Shown here piece after piece: positions 32,858-42,106 of a DNA stretch of 64,000 nt. Every line of letters begins with the position of its first letter. The first letter of the stretch is position 1. Under the pieces are notes generated by a model that was not told the origin of the DNA, searched no databases, and worked only from the letters and a program-made list of their open reading frames with translations. A program made the translations under genes and the position numbers. Origin of the DNA: Rhizobium sp. L1K21 (lineage in GTDB: Bacteria; Pseudomonadota; Alphaproteobacteria; Rhizobiales; Rhizobiaceae); assembly GCF_024055895.1 (NCBI RefSeq), contig NZ_JAMXLE010000001.1, positions 62,001 to 126,000 of the forward strand, written 5' to 3'.

Positions 32858-32882
32858 GGAACCAAATTCTGCTTGCTGCGTT
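32858..32882 (+). promoter_or_regulatory. Sigma-EcfG promoter of csbD
   Basis: GGAAC (32858-32862), 16-bp spacer, CGTT (32879-32882), 40 bp before ATG 32922. Confidence 0.8.
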
Positions 32883-32921
32883 TTCCAGACATCGAAACCT
32901 CCAAGAAACAGGGAGAGAGAC

Positions 32922-33119
32922 ATGAATTGGAATCAGGTCGAAGGTAACTGGAAACAGGTGAAGGGTAAGGTTCAAGCCCAGTGGGGCAAACTTACCGACG
33001 ATGATCTTGATGTGATCGACGGCAACCGCGAACAACTTTCAGGCAAGCTGCAGGAAGCTTACGGCAAGTCGCAGGACGAAGCCGACAAGGAAATCGACAG
33101 CTGGCTTGGTCGGAACTGA
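32922..33119 (+). CDS. CsbD-family stress protein
   Basis: A 65-residue protein starting MNWNQVEGNWKQVKGKVQAQWGKLTDDDLDVIDGNREQLSGKLQ, the CsbD signature. CsbD is a general stress protein of unknown mechanism, also under a general stress sigma factor in Bacillus. GGGAGAGAG precedes the start, and a perfect EcfG promoter and a strong terminator frame the gene. Confidence 0.93.
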   Translation: MNWNQVEGNWKQVKGKVQAQWGKLTDDDLDVIDGNREQLSGKLQEAYGKSQDEADKEIDSWLGRN

Positions 33120-33185
33120 TCCCAACGAAGCCCCCCAAGGCCACTGCACCCTCCGCCCCCACTCCGCATCGTAGTGGCCTCATAG

Positions 33186-33220
33186 AAACCGCGCCTTTTG
33201 TCCCCGAAGGCGCGGTTTTT
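33186..33220 (+). terminator. Terminator of csbD
   Basis: AAACCGCGCCTT (33186-33197), 9-base loop, AAGGCGCGGTTT (33207-33218), then a T run to 33220. Confidence 0.9.
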
Positions 33221-33295
33221 CGTTCGTTTGGCTTCTGGCCGTTTTGTCTATAAAAGCGCTATTCATAATTTGATCATTGAGGAAGGCTCCCATAC

Positions 33296-34780
33296 ATGAC
33301 GTTTAACAGGAGATTCGTCCAACTGTCGTTTGGCATGGTGGTGTTTGGGCTTGCGCTCCTGCTTTTCATTATCGGCTCGGCACTTTTCATGGCCGATCGT
33401 TCCAATAGATCGTTTGATTCCCTGGTCGATGAGCTGGCCATCCGCAACGCTGCATCTGATCTTTTCAGCATGATGCAGGACGCCGAGACCGGACAGCGCG
33501 GATACATCCTCACACTCAACCCTGACTTTTTGAAGCCATATCACGATGCCGTCTCGCGAATTCCGGTCGCCGAAGACAAGCTCCAACAGCTTCTCAACAA
33601 TCATCCGGCCTATGAAAGCGATATGCGCCCGATCTATGAGATGATTGACTCCAAACTGCAGGAGATGGCCCAGACGGTTGAACTTGCTGGAAAGGGTCAG
33701 ATCGCGGAGGCCAATGACATCATTCAGCGGGGATTTGGCCAAAACCTGATGAGCAACATTCGCCAGCGGATGCAGGCAATCATCGATATCGCCGACAATA
33801 ATGTGAACAGGAACATTGCACGTCAGGTGGAAAGTTCCGCCCATTTGAAATGGGTGATTGTCGGGGCAGGCGTTGCCATCGTCATTGTGCTGGGGGGAGC
33901 GATCTTCGTCATTCAGCGCCACGTCATGTCCCTTTCGGCTGCGCGGCGTCAGGTGATAGAACTGAACGCGGACCTGGAAGAGCGGGTTGCCGAAAGAACG
34001 GAAGATCTGCTGCGCGCCAACCAGGAAATCCAGCGGTTTGCCTATATTGTCACGCATGATCTTCGGGCGCCGCTTGTGAATATCATGGGGTTTACCTCAG
34101 AGCTCGAAATGTCGCTCGAGCGGCTGAAAACCTATGTTCTGGCTGATGGCAAGCCTCTCTCCGAGCAGGATATTACCGATGCGCGTGAAGCCGCCGCAAC
34201 CGATGTGCCGGAAGCGCTGGAATTCATTCGTTCATCCACCTCGAAAATGGACGGCCTGATCAACGCGATCCTGAAAATATCGCGCGATGGTCGGCGTCAG
34301 CTCAAACCCGAACGCTTTGACGTCCGCGATGTCGCGGAAATCAGCGCCAACAGCCTGCAGCACCGCATTGCAGAGGGTGACGGTGAGATCGATATCGTTG
34401 TGCCTGCCATGCAGGTTAACTCCGATCGTCTTTCTCTTGATCAAATATTTACCAACATCATCGACAATGCAATTAAATACCGGAACCTGGACGTGCCGTT
34501 GCGGATTGTTGTTGATGGGGCACGTACCGGTCGATTCGTGCAGATAGAGTTCAATGATAATGGGCGCGGTATAGCGCCCGAGGATCAGGAACGTGTATTC
34601 GAGCTTTTCCGGCGCGCCGGACAGCAGAATCAGAAAGGCGACGGAATTGGCCTGGCGCATGTGCGCTCATTGGCCCGCAACCTGGGTGGAGATGTGACGG
34701 TTCGCTCGAAGGTCGGAGAAGGCTCCACCTTTGTCGTGCGAATACCGGCGGATCTTGCAGAATTTTTGAAGAGAGTGTGA
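33296..34780 (+). CDS. CHASE3-type membrane sensor histidine kinase
   Basis: A 494-residue protein. Two membrane helices (11-32, 186-206) enclose a helical CHASE3 periplasmic sensor (MMQDAETGQRGYILT is its signature). A coiled coil follows (215-245), then HisKA with H254 (FAYIVTHDLRAPLVNIMGF) and HATPase (NIIDNAIKYR, NDNGRGIAPED, GDGIGLAHVRSLARNLGG). It forms an operon with the response regulator gene 5 bp downstream. The ligand is unknown. Confidence 0.9.
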   Translation: MTFNRRFVQLSFGMVVFGLALLLFIIGSALFMADRSNRSFDSLVDELAIRNAASDLFSMMQDAETGQRGYILTLNPDFLKPYHDAVSRIPVAEDKLQQLLNNHPAYESDMRPIYEMIDSKLQEMAQTVELAGKGQIAEANDIIQRGFGQNLMSNIRQRMQAIIDIADNNVNRNIARQVESSAHLKWVIVGAGVAIVIVLGGAIFVIQRHVMSLSAARRQVIELNADLEERVAERTEDLLRANQEIQRFAYIVTHDLRAPLVNIMGFTSELEMSLERLKTYVLADGKPLSEQDITDAREAAATDVPEALEFIRSSTSKMDGLINAILKISRDGRRQLKPERFDVRDVAEISANSLQHRIAEGDGEIDIVVPAMQVNSDRLSLDQIFTNIIDNAIKYRNLDVPLRIVVDGARTGRFVQIEFNDNGRGIAPEDQERVFELFRRAGQQNQKGDGIGLAHVRSLARNLGGDVTVRSKVGEGSTFVVRIPADLAEFLKRV

Positions 34781-34785
34781 GAGTA

Positions 34786-35235
34786 ATGAGTATGACGGCA
34801 AACGGCAAAGAAGTGACGATCGTCATGATCGAAGATGACGAGGGTCACGCTCGATTGATCGAGAAGAACGTCCGACGCGCGGGCGTGAACAACGAAATCA
34901 TACCGTTTATGGATGGCAAGACTGCGCTCGACTATCTTCTTGGAGAAGATCGCAGCGGCGAGGTCTCTGCAGAACGCTATCTGCTTGTTCTCCTTGATCT
35001 CAACTTGCCGGATATGTCCGGCACGGAGATCCTCGAAAAACTGAAATCCAACCAGCATACGAGACGCACGCCGATCGTCATCCTGACGACGACAGACGAT
35101 GAGACCGAGATCAAGAAGTGCTACGATCTCGGTGCCAATGTCTATATTACCAAGCCCGTCGACTACGATGGCTTTGCCAATGCTATCCGCCAGCTTGGAA
35201 TGTTCTTTTCCGTCATGCAGATAGCGCCTGCCTGA
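34786..35235 (+). CDS. Response regulator, receiver only (Rcp1-like)
   Basis: A 149-residue receiver with acidic residues in MIEDDEGH, phospho-acceptor D71 (LVLLDLNLPDMSG), switch Thr (VILTTTDD) and K123 (ITKPVD). There is no DNA-binding domain. The long loop before the Asp and the YLLGEDR segment are typical of Rcp1-type partners of phytochrome-like and CHASE3 kinases. ATG 34786 follows the kinase stop by 5 bp. Confidence 0.88.
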   Translation: MSMTANGKEVTIVMIEDDEGHARLIEKNVRRAGVNNEIIPFMDGKTALDYLLGEDRSGEVSAERYLLVLLDLNLPDMSGTEILEKLKSNQHTRRTPIVILTTTDDETEIKKCYDLGANVYITKPVDYDGFANAIRQLGMFFSVMQIAPA

Positions 35236-35262
35236 TCTGCCGGGGATCTTCGGCAGCCGAAA

Positions 35263-37518
35263 TCATTTCGCTTCGATGAGCACGATTGAGCGGTCTGCCG
35301 TTTCAGACACGGTGTCCGCGATGCGGCCATAGGAGAGCTTTTCGCCAGAGCGGTGGGTCACACCCATGATGATGAGGTTATAGCGCCCGCGCCGGGCATG
35401 GCGGAGAATTGTCACCTCCGGCGAGCCACCCTGCTGGGTGATCTTGTGAACGGACACGTCATAATATTTAGCCAGCGCATCGACTTCCGAGAATACTGAT
35501 TTTTCCTGGCTTGGCACGTCGCTCAAGCGCGGGAATGTGTCGGCGCGGGGTTCGGTTATCGACAGCACGCCGACCGAACAACCTGAGGCCTTGGCGATGA
35601 CAAGAGCAAATTCTACCGCGTTGGTGGATTGCCGTGTGCCGCTGAAAGGCACGAGAATGCGCAGGTCCGCGTCGGCCTGCTGGTTGAGCGTTCCGCGCGA
35701 CGAAATCAGGGCCGTGGTTCCGCTGAATGCACCGGAAAGCTCAGTCGTTCTCGCACTGAATCCACCTTTTTCATCCATCATGGGCTCCATGCCCGCAAAA
35801 AGCAGGTCATGCCCCTTTTCAGCGCCGCCGCGCAGGCTTTCCAGTAGCTCGCCCTCGCCGGCCAGGGCGCTCACGTGAATGTCGGAGGTTGTCTGATCGC
35901 CGGTGTCGTTGTCGGACTCGATGGAATCCTTTGCCTTCGTGGCGACGATATCAATGGCGCCATCTTTCACCTCGGCCTCATTCTTTCCGGTCTCCTCATC
36001 CTCACGGGCGCTGAGGACGCTGACCGGCATGCCTCTTGATGCCACGAAATAACCCGCCAGACGCGCGGCCAGGCGGCCACTGGCACTTTTGTCGACGGTC
36101 AACAAGATGCGTTCGAACTGTGCGATAAAGCTGTTTTCTTCGAAGCCTTCGTGCTGCAGGCGGTGTTGCTCTTCCTCGCGCATGGGGAGGCGGGCGAGCG
36201 CCCAGCGCAGAGAGGGCGGCATCGCCATGGTGGTTACGATCGCCATGGCGACGATGACGGAAAACAGACGTTCGTCGAGCACGCCGACGCTCAGTCCGAT
36301 GGAGGCAACGATCACTTCTGTCGAGCCGCGCGCATTCATGCCCGAGCCGAGAGCGATTGCTTCGGCGCGGGAATAACCGCTGATGCGCGCACCGGCGAAA
36401 GCCCCGCCGAACTTGCCGATACTGGCGATGACGATGAGGCCGATTGCAAGAATGAGTGTTTCCGGGTCGCCCAGCACGCTCAAATCCGTATGCAGCCCGG
36501 TCAGGCCAAAAAAGACCGGCATGAAAAGCGAATTGGTGAGGGCGCGCAGCTGGGTATCGATCTGCCGCGTCAAAATCGGCGATTCCCCTACCAGGATACC
36601 CGCAACGAAAGCGCCGAGCACCGTGTGGACACCGATCATGTCGGTGATGATTGCCATTAGTCCCATGATGGCGATGATGGCGCTCAAGACGGGCAGATCG
36701 CTCTTGAAATGGTCGTTGGTAAAGCGGATCGCCCTGAAAACGAGGCGGCGGCCTATCGTAAAACTCACCGCCATGAAGATCAGCGTGCCGGCAACACTCT
36801 TGACGACGGTTGGGATGTCGATGCTTCCCGATCTGGCCAGACTGAAGGTTACGGCAATGATGACCCAGCCGATCGTGTCGTCGATAATCGCCGAGCCGAC
36901 AATCAACTGCCCGACATTACGCCGCATGAAGTTCATTTCGCGCACCACCGATGCCACGATCTTCACCGAGGATATGGAAAGGGCCGTTCCCAGAAAAAGC
37001 GAAGTGACGATCCGCTTGTCGGGGTCTGGCACCAGGTCAATCGGCATGAGTTCGCCAAGGGCAAACCCACAGGCAAAGGGAATCACAATACCCATAAGCG
37101 AAACGGCGGCTGCGGCCTTGCGCAGCCGGATTGCCAGTCCAAGATCGGTTTCCATGCCGGCGAGCAGAAGCAGCATTAAAATGCCGATCTGGCCCACCGC
37201 ATTGGTCATGGCGGACTGTGCTTCGTTGCCGGGAAAGAGCTGGGCCTGAAGGTCGGGGAAGAGCGCGCCGAAGACTGACGGACCGAGCAAGACACCGCCG
37301 ATAATCTGCCCGAGAATTGAAGGTTGGCCGATGCGCACCATCAACTCTCCCAGCAGTCGACCGACGACGACGAGGATGACGATTTGCAGAATGAAGAGGC
37401 TCTCTGAAGGGCCTTCGCCAGTAGCGCCTGCGGCATAGGCGAGCGCGGGAATGGCCAGAAACGCGAGCGCGAAGACGCCTTGCGGCCATTTCAAGCCGCG
37501 CCAATTGTTCGTGTTCAT
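35263..37518 (-). CDS. CPA2-type cation:proton antiporter fused to universal-stress domain
   Basis: A 751-residue protein. The first ~440 residues have about 12-13 membrane helices with the monovalent cation:proton antiporter-2 pattern (LGELMVRIGQPSILGQIIGGVLLGPS, GSAIIDDTIGWVI with the paired acidic residues, GMNARGSTEVIVASIGL). The last ~300 residues are cytoplasmic: an acidic linker and a UspA-like domain (DLRILVPFSGTRQSTNAVEFALVIAKASG...GRYNLIIMGVTHRSGEKLSYGRIADTV). It probably handles K+ or Na+ against H+. An EcfG-type promoter precedes it. Confidence 0.9.
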   Translation of the reverse strand: MNTNNWRGLKWPQGVFALAFLAIPALAYAAGATGEGPSESLFILQIVILVVVGRLLGELMVRIGQPSILGQIIGGVLLGPSVFGALFPDLQAQLFPGNEAQSAMTNAVGQIGILMLLLLAGMETDLGLAIRLRKAAAAVSLMGIVIPFACGFALGELMPIDLVPDPDKRIVTSLFLGTALSISSVKIVASVVREMNFMRRNVGQLIVGSAIIDDTIGWVIIAVTFSLARSGSIDIPTVVKSVAGTLIFMAVSFTIGRRLVFRAIRFTNDHFKSDLPVLSAIIAIMGLMAIITDMIGVHTVLGAFVAGILVGESPILTRQIDTQLRALTNSLFMPVFFGLTGLHTDLSVLGDPETLILAIGLIVIASIGKFGGAFAGARISGYSRAEAIALGSGMNARGSTEVIVASIGLSVGVLDERLFSVIVAMAIVTTMAMPPSLRWALARLPMREEEQHRLQHEGFEENSFIAQFERILLTVDKSASGRLAARLAGYFVASRGMPVSVLSAREDEETGKNEAEVKDGAIDIVATKAKDSIESDNDTGDQTTSDIHVSALAGEGELLESLRGGAEKGHDLLFAGMEPMMDEKGGFSARTTELSGAFSGTTALISSRGTLNQQADADLRILVPFSGTRQSTNAVEFALVIAKASGCSVGVLSITEPRADTFPRLSDVPSQEKSVFSEVDALAKYYDVSVHKITQQGGSPEVTILRHARRGRYNLIIMGVTHRSGEKLSYGRIADTVSETADRSIVLIEAK

Positions 37519-37553
37519 CTCTTACCCCGTGTGCTGCTCTGGCGCAGCTGATG

Positions 37554-37578
37554 AATGCGTCCGCCGATAATTTGTTCC
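37554..37578 (-). promoter_or_regulatory. Candidate sigma-EcfG promoter (CATT variant) of the antiporter
   Basis: On the minus strand GGAAC (37578-37574), 16-bp spacer, CATT (37557-37554), 36 bp before ATG 37518. Confidence 0.6.
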
Positions 37579-37676
37579 GTGTGGCCGCGATGGGGATGAT
37601 GCTATTTTATAGCGCCGCATACTACCCCCGGCTGTGTCTGCTCCTCAGCGGAACGGCTGGTTTCATCTTAAATTAA

Positions 37677-37701
37677 GGAACAATCTCAGAGCCCGTTCGT
37701 T
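37677..37701 (+). promoter_or_regulatory. Sigma-EcfG promoter of the PQQ dehydrogenase
   Basis: GGAAC (37677-37681), 16-bp spacer, CGTT (37698-37701), about 60 bp before ATG 37762. It is divergent from the antiporter promoter. Confidence 0.75.
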
Positions 37702-37761
37702 CGCAAGGTGTGGGTGGCGAACATTTCAGCTGCTTAAAATCAATCTTAATGGGAGACAAAC

Positions 37762-40299
37762 ATGTTCAGAATGATCATGTCGGTCATTTTATTGCTGCTG
37801 GGCGTCGTAACCGGTGCCGGCGGCGTTTGGCTTGCCGCCATCGGTGGTTCGCTCTTTTATGTTGTACTTGCCGCGGGACTCGTTTTGACCGCGGCTTTTC
37901 TATGGATGCGTTCTCGCTGGGCGCTTCATATTTATGGGCTTACGCTGGCGTTGACGCTGATCTGGTCGCTCTGGGAAGTCGGCTTCGACTGGTGGCCGCT
38001 GGCTGCAAGGGGTGCCGTTCTCATCGCAATCGGGGTTTTGCTTCTGTTGCCACCAGTGGTGAAAAGCCTGAATGGTTCCAGCAGTTCGCCGGCGCGTTAT
38101 TTGCCCGTCGCGTCCGCCTGCGGTATCGTGGTGATTGCCTCCATAGCCGTCGGTCTTTATTCGATGGGTCTCACGCCGCATGATAAGAGAGGCGCAATTG
38201 ATGAGGCGCGCATGGATGCGAATGCCGGCGGTTTCGAAACGGCTGGTGTTCCAGATGGGGAATGGCAGTCCTATGGCCGCACGCCCTATGGCAGGCGCTA
38301 TTCGCCGCTCAATCAGATTACGCCTGACAATATCGAAAATCTCAAAGTCGCCTGGACCTATGAAACCGGTCAGGAGCGCAGCGATGATGATCCGGTCGAA
38401 ACCACCTATGAAGTCACACCGCTCGTCGTGAATGACACGATGTATGTCTGCACACCCTTTTCCGTGGTGATTGCGCTTGATCCGGTGACGGGAAAGGAAA
38501 AATGGCGTTTCGATCCCGAGATCAAAAAGCCGCCCTATGAAACAACGCAGCATATGACCTGCCGCGGCGTCAGCTATTATGATGCCAGCAAATATCCGCA
38601 AAGTGGCGGCCTTTCGAGCTCCGCAACAAGCGGGGAAAACGAACAGGCAAAACTCTCCGAAAGCCAGAGCGACGTGACCACGGAGGCAGCCGGGGTGACG
38701 CAGAATATTGTTGCGGGAACCGCCAAGCCGGGCGACCCCAATCCCCAAGTTTCGAATGATATCGGTGATCCGACTGCGGTGCCGACACCAGAGTGCATCA
38801 GGCGGCTCTTCGTTCCCACCTCCGACGGGCGTCTGATTACCATCAGTGCAGAGACGGGCGAAATTTGCCCCGGTTTTGGCGGCGAAGACGGAACAATTGA
38901 TCTTTGGGCCAATATGCCGAATGTCACGCCGGGCTCCTATTATTCCACCTCGCCGCCTGTCGTGACGCCGAGTTTGGTCATTGTGGGCGGAACGGTGAAT
39001 GACAATGTTTCAACCACATCTCCGTCAGGCGTGATCCGGGCTTTTGATGTCAACACTGGCGAGCTCGTTTGGAATTTCGACTCCAAGAAACCAGACAGCA
39101 CGGAGCCGGTTGGATCTGGAGAGACCTATTCCGAAAATGCACCGAATACCTGGAGCGTCTCGTCCTATGATCCGGAGCTCAATCTCATTTACGTGCCGAT
39201 GGGCAACCAGTCGCCTGACCAGTTTGGCGGCAATCGCAGCCCCGAAGTGGAAAGGATATCCTCTTCGGTCTTGGCGCTGGATGCAGATACGGGCGAAGAA
39301 CGCTGGGTTTATCAGACGGTTCACCACGATCTTTGGGATATGGATGTTCCAGCACAACCGAGCCTGGTGACGCTGAATATGCCCGATGGCCCGGTCCCCG
39401 CGCTTGTTCAGCCCACCAAGCAGGGCGAGGTGTTCGTGCTCGACCGCAGGACAGGCGAGCCGATCTTGCCGGTGACCGAGGAACCTGCGCCCCAGGGTGC
39501 CGCAGAGGGCGACACGGCCGCGCCGACACAGCCGGTTTCTGCGCTTTCCTTCAAGCCTGAGCCTTTGAGAGAAAAGGACATGTGGGGCGCAACCTTTCTC
39601 GACCAGCTGGCGTGCCGGATCGAATTTCGCGAGTTGCGTTACGAGGGCCGCTATACACCTCCAAGCTTGAAAGGCACAATTGTCTATCCTGGTAATTTCG
39701 GAGCCTTCAATTGGGGTGCGGTGGCCGTCGATCCCGAAAGGCAGGTGATGTTCGGCATGCCGGTTTATCTGGCCTTTACCTCCAAGCTGATCGAGCGTCC
39801 GAATGGCGACAGCAGAGTGGTGACGAAAGACGGCCAGCCGCCGCTGAACGAGAATTTCGGCGCGCCCTACGCTGCCAAGATGGGTGCCTTCCTCTCGCCT
39901 GTCGGTCTTCCATGCCAGGCACCGCCGTGGGGCTATATCGCTGCGGCTGACCTGACCACCGGCAAGGTCATCTACAAACATGTCAACGGCACGGTGCGTG
40001 ATCTGGCCCCGGTTCCGCTGCCTTTCGAAATGGGTGTCCCCGGCATCGGCGGCCCCATCATCACCAAGGGCGGCGTGGCCTTCCTGTCAGCAACCCTCGA
40101 CTATTATGTGCGTGGATATGATTTGAAGACGGGCGAAGAAATCTGGCGGCGACGTCTTCCAGCGGGCGGTCAGGCCACTCCTTCCACCTATCTCGGTTCG
40201 GATGGACGCCAATATCTGGTTGTCGTGGCTGGTGGCCATGGTTCCACAGGAACCAAAGCGGGCGATTCCATAATCGCCTACGCGCTCGACAATGGATAG
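37762..40299 (+). CDS. gcd: Membrane-bound PQQ-dependent glucose/quinate dehydrogenase
   Basis: An 845-residue quinoprotein. Five membrane helices (1-140) are followed by a periplasmic eight-bladed propeller (WQSYGRTPYGRRYSPLNQITPDNIENLKVAWTYETG; HHDLWDMDVPAQPSL; GAFNWGAVAVDP; GGQATPSTYLGSDGRQYLVVVAGGHG). It oxidises aldoses such as glucose to the lactone and passes electrons to ubiquinone. A Ser/Thr/Glu-rich segment of about 60 residues (about 280-340) sits after CRGVSYYDA and looks like an inserted loop. Quinate or shikimate is an alternative substrate. A stress promoter for gcd is unusual. Confidence 0.88.
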   Translation: MFRMIMSVILLLLGVVTGAGGVWLAAIGGSLFYVVLAAGLVLTAAFLWMRSRWALHIYGLTLALTLIWSLWEVGFDWWPLAARGAVLIAIGVLLLLPPVVKSLNGSSSSPARYLPVASACGIVVIASIAVGLYSMGLTPHDKRGAIDEARMDANAGGFETAGVPDGEWQSYGRTPYGRRYSPLNQITPDNIENLKVAWTYETGQERSDDDPVETTYEVTPLVVNDTMYVCTPFSVVIALDPVTGKEKWRFDPEIKKPPYETTQHMTCRGVSYYDASKYPQSGGLSSSATSGENEQAKLSESQSDVTTEAAGVTQNIVAGTAKPGDPNPQVSNDIGDPTAVPTPECIRRLFVPTSDGRLITISAETGEICPGFGGEDGTIDLWANMPNVTPGSYYSTSPPVVTPSLVIVGGTVNDNVSTTSPSGVIRAFDVNTGELVWNFDSKKPDSTEPVGSGETYSENAPNTWSVSSYDPELNLIYVPMGNQSPDQFGGNRSPEVERISSSVLALDADTGEERWVYQTVHHDLWDMDVPAQPSLVTLNMPDGPVPALVQPTKQGEVFVLDRRTGEPILPVTEEPAPQGAAEGDTAAPTQPVSALSFKPEPLREKDMWGATFLDQLACRIEFRELRYEGRYTPPSLKGTIVYPGNFGAFNWGAVAVDPERQVMFGMPVYLAFTSKLIERPNGDSRVVTKDGQPPLNENFGAPYAAKMGAFLSPVGLPCQAPPWGYIAAADLTTGKVIYKHVNGTVRDLAPVPLPFEMGVPGIGGPIITKGGVAFLSATLDYYVRGYDLKTGEEIWRRRLPAGGQATPSTYLGSDGRQYLVVVAGGHGSTGTKAGDSIIAYALDNG

Positions 40300-40347
40300 C
40301 TGAAGCATTTCAGGGAGTCGCAGAAGCCTTTGCGGCTCCCACTTCAG
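40300..40347. terminator. Hairpin between convergent gcd and gntR genes
   Basis: GGGAGTCGCA (40313-40322) pairs with TGCGGCTCCC (40331-40340), extended by outer CTGAAG/CTTCAG arms (40300-40305, 40342-40347). There is no clear U tract on either strand, so termination strength is uncertain. Confidence 0.45.
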
Positions 40348-41072
40348 GCTTTGGCAAGCGCCTCATGCACGTCGTTGATGGAATCGTCCAGCAGTTCCTG
40401 CATACGTTGTTTGGCAAGTGCACTGTCGCGTGATCTGATTGCGTCGGCGACAGCACCATGCTGGTTCAGACGCTGTTCCTTGATCACTTCAGCGCCGCGC
40501 CAGCTGATTTCGAATGAACTGATCATCGCCGCGTGAATGAGCGCGCTGAAGGCGTTAATAAAGGGGTTTTTCGTGGCGCTGAGAATGGCCATGTGGAACC
40601 TGAAATCGGCCTCAACGAGGTCATGCTCATTGGACGCGTTCAGGCTCATGTCCTTATGCGCATCGTCTATGCGCTGCATATCTTCAGAGGTGTGCAGCTT
40701 TGCAGCCAGTTCCGCTGCGCCCGGTTCGATCATGCGCCGCAGCGCGTAGAGGTCAACGGCAATGTCGCGCGCCGGCAGGGTTTGCAGGTGCCAGCTCAGC
40801 ACTTCCGGGTCGAGCATGTTCCACTGCATGCGTGAACGCACGCTCGTTCCTACCTTGGGGCGGGCTGTCAACAGACCCTTGGCGGTCAGTTTGCTATAGG
40901 CCTCGCGTAGCGCCGTGCGGGAGACGGAATAGCGTTCGCGCATTTCCACTTCACCCGGCAACAGGCTGCCCGGTTCGTAAACGCCGCCGACAATGGCCTG
41001 GCCGATCATGTTCACGACACTGGAATTGGCAGAGCTGTTGCCCATGGCAGCGAGCGCGGAGCGAGTAAACAT
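40344..41072 (-). CDS. FadR-subfamily GntR regulator of the sugar ABC operon
   Basis: A 242-residue protein. An N-terminal winged helix (PGSLLPGEVEMRERYSVSRTALREAYSKLTAKGLLTARPKVGTSV) is followed by an all-helical FCD ligand domain (LYALRRMIEPGAAELAA, EADFRFHMAILSATKNPFI, HGAVADAIRSRDSALA) with the usual Asp/His metal site. AGGGA before ATG 41072 fixes the start. It is the last gene after ytfQRT-yjfF on the same strand, so it is the likely regulator. Confidence 0.85.
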   Translation of the reverse strand: MFTRSALAAMGNSSANSSVVNMIGQAIVGGVYEPGSLLPGEVEMRERYSVSRTALREAYSKLTAKGLLTARPKVGTSVRSRMQWNMLDPEVLSWHLQTLPARDIAVDLYALRRMIEPGAAELAAKLHTSEDMQRIDDAHKDMSLNASNEHDLVEADFRFHMAILSATKNPFINAFSALIHAAMISSFEISWRGAEVIKEQRLNQHGAVADAIRSRDSALAKQRMQELLDDSINDVHEALAKA

Positions 41073-41146
41073 CGGATTCCCTGTATGCTTATGCAATTTG
41101 AATTTACGCTTGAGTGTCACGAGCGCTTTACCTTTCCTACTCCTTA

Positions 41147-42106
41147 TCATGTCCCCTTTACATTAAAAGAGCTGACCAGAAAGCGGTGTAGCACAATAAA
41201 TGCAAACAAGAGTATCCCGCTGGAGATCATGATCCAGGCACTGTTCAACGAGCCATTGAAGATAATGAGCGTGGAAATGAGGCCGAGGATCATGCCGCCG
41301 AAGAGTGTTCCGGCCACCATGCCGACACCGCCGGTCAGAAGCGTGCCGCCGAGCACGACCGCTGCAATGGCGGAAAGCTCGAGCGTGGAGCCAGCCAACG
41401 GGTAGCCCGACGATGTGTAAAGCGCGTAAACAACGCCTGCGAGCGCGGAATAGAAGCCGCCCAGCGCATAGATCATCACCGTGGTCTTGCGAATGTTCAC
41501 ACCCATCAGTCGAGCCGATTCCTTGTCGCCGCCGATTGCGTAGACATTGGTGCCGAAACGGGTGAAATGCGCGATGATGATCCCCAGGAAGAGGCTTATC
41601 AGCATCACGATGGCTGAACTGCGCAACCAGCCGCGTCCGGGCAGGTGTATTTTCATGGAGTTATAGACATCGACAAATTCATGGTGGATCGGAACCGAAT
41701 CGAGCGTCACCATGAAGCACGCGCCGCGCAACAGGAAGAGGCCGGCCAGTGTCACGATAAAGGGCTGAATTTCGCAGAAGTCGATAATCAGGCCCTGCAG
41801 GGCGCCGAAGAGGATACCAAACACAATCATGAGGGCGGCGGTGGCCATCGGGTGCCAGCCGAGACTGTCGAGAACGGCCATGCAGACGCCGACAAAACCG
41901 ATCATGGAACCGATGGAGAGATCAATGCCGCCGGAGAGAATCACGAAGGTCGCGCCAATGGCGGCAATGATGATGAAGGAGTTATCCGCCAGAATATTGC
42001 CGAGCACGAGTGTCGACAGGAAGTTGCGATACAGCGAGCCGCCGATGAGGAAAAGGGCGAGAAAAACGGCAATGGTTGCTGCCAGCGGTAGGTATTTGCT
42101 GTTCAT
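41147..42106 (-). CDS. yjfF: Sugar ABC transporter permease (YjfF type)
   Basis: A 319-residue BPD-2 permease with about 9 helices: GNILADNSFIIIAAIGATFVILSGGIDLSIGSMIGFVGV and AVVLGGTLLTGGVGMVAGTLFGG are typical. In E. coli YjfF pairs with YtfT, YtfR and YtfQ to import galactofuranose. The start overlaps the ytfT stop by 4 bp. The symbol is given by operon similarity; the exact sugar is inferred. Confidence 0.85.
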   Translation of the reverse strand: MNSKYLPLAATIAVFLALFLIGGSLYRNFLSTLVLGNILADNSFIIIAAIGATFVILSGGIDLSIGSMIGFVGVCMAVLDSLGWHPMATAALMIVFGILFGALQGLIIDFCEIQPFIVTLAGLFLLRGACFMVTLDSVPIHHEFVDVYNSMKIHLPGRGWLRSSAIVMLISLFLGIIIAHFTRFGTNVYAIGGDKESARLMGVNIRKTTVMIYALGGFYSALAGVVYALYTSSGYPLAGSTLELSAIAAVVLGGTLLTGGVGMVAGTLFGGMILGLISTLIIFNGSLNSAWIMISSGILLFAFIVLHRFLVSSFNVKGT

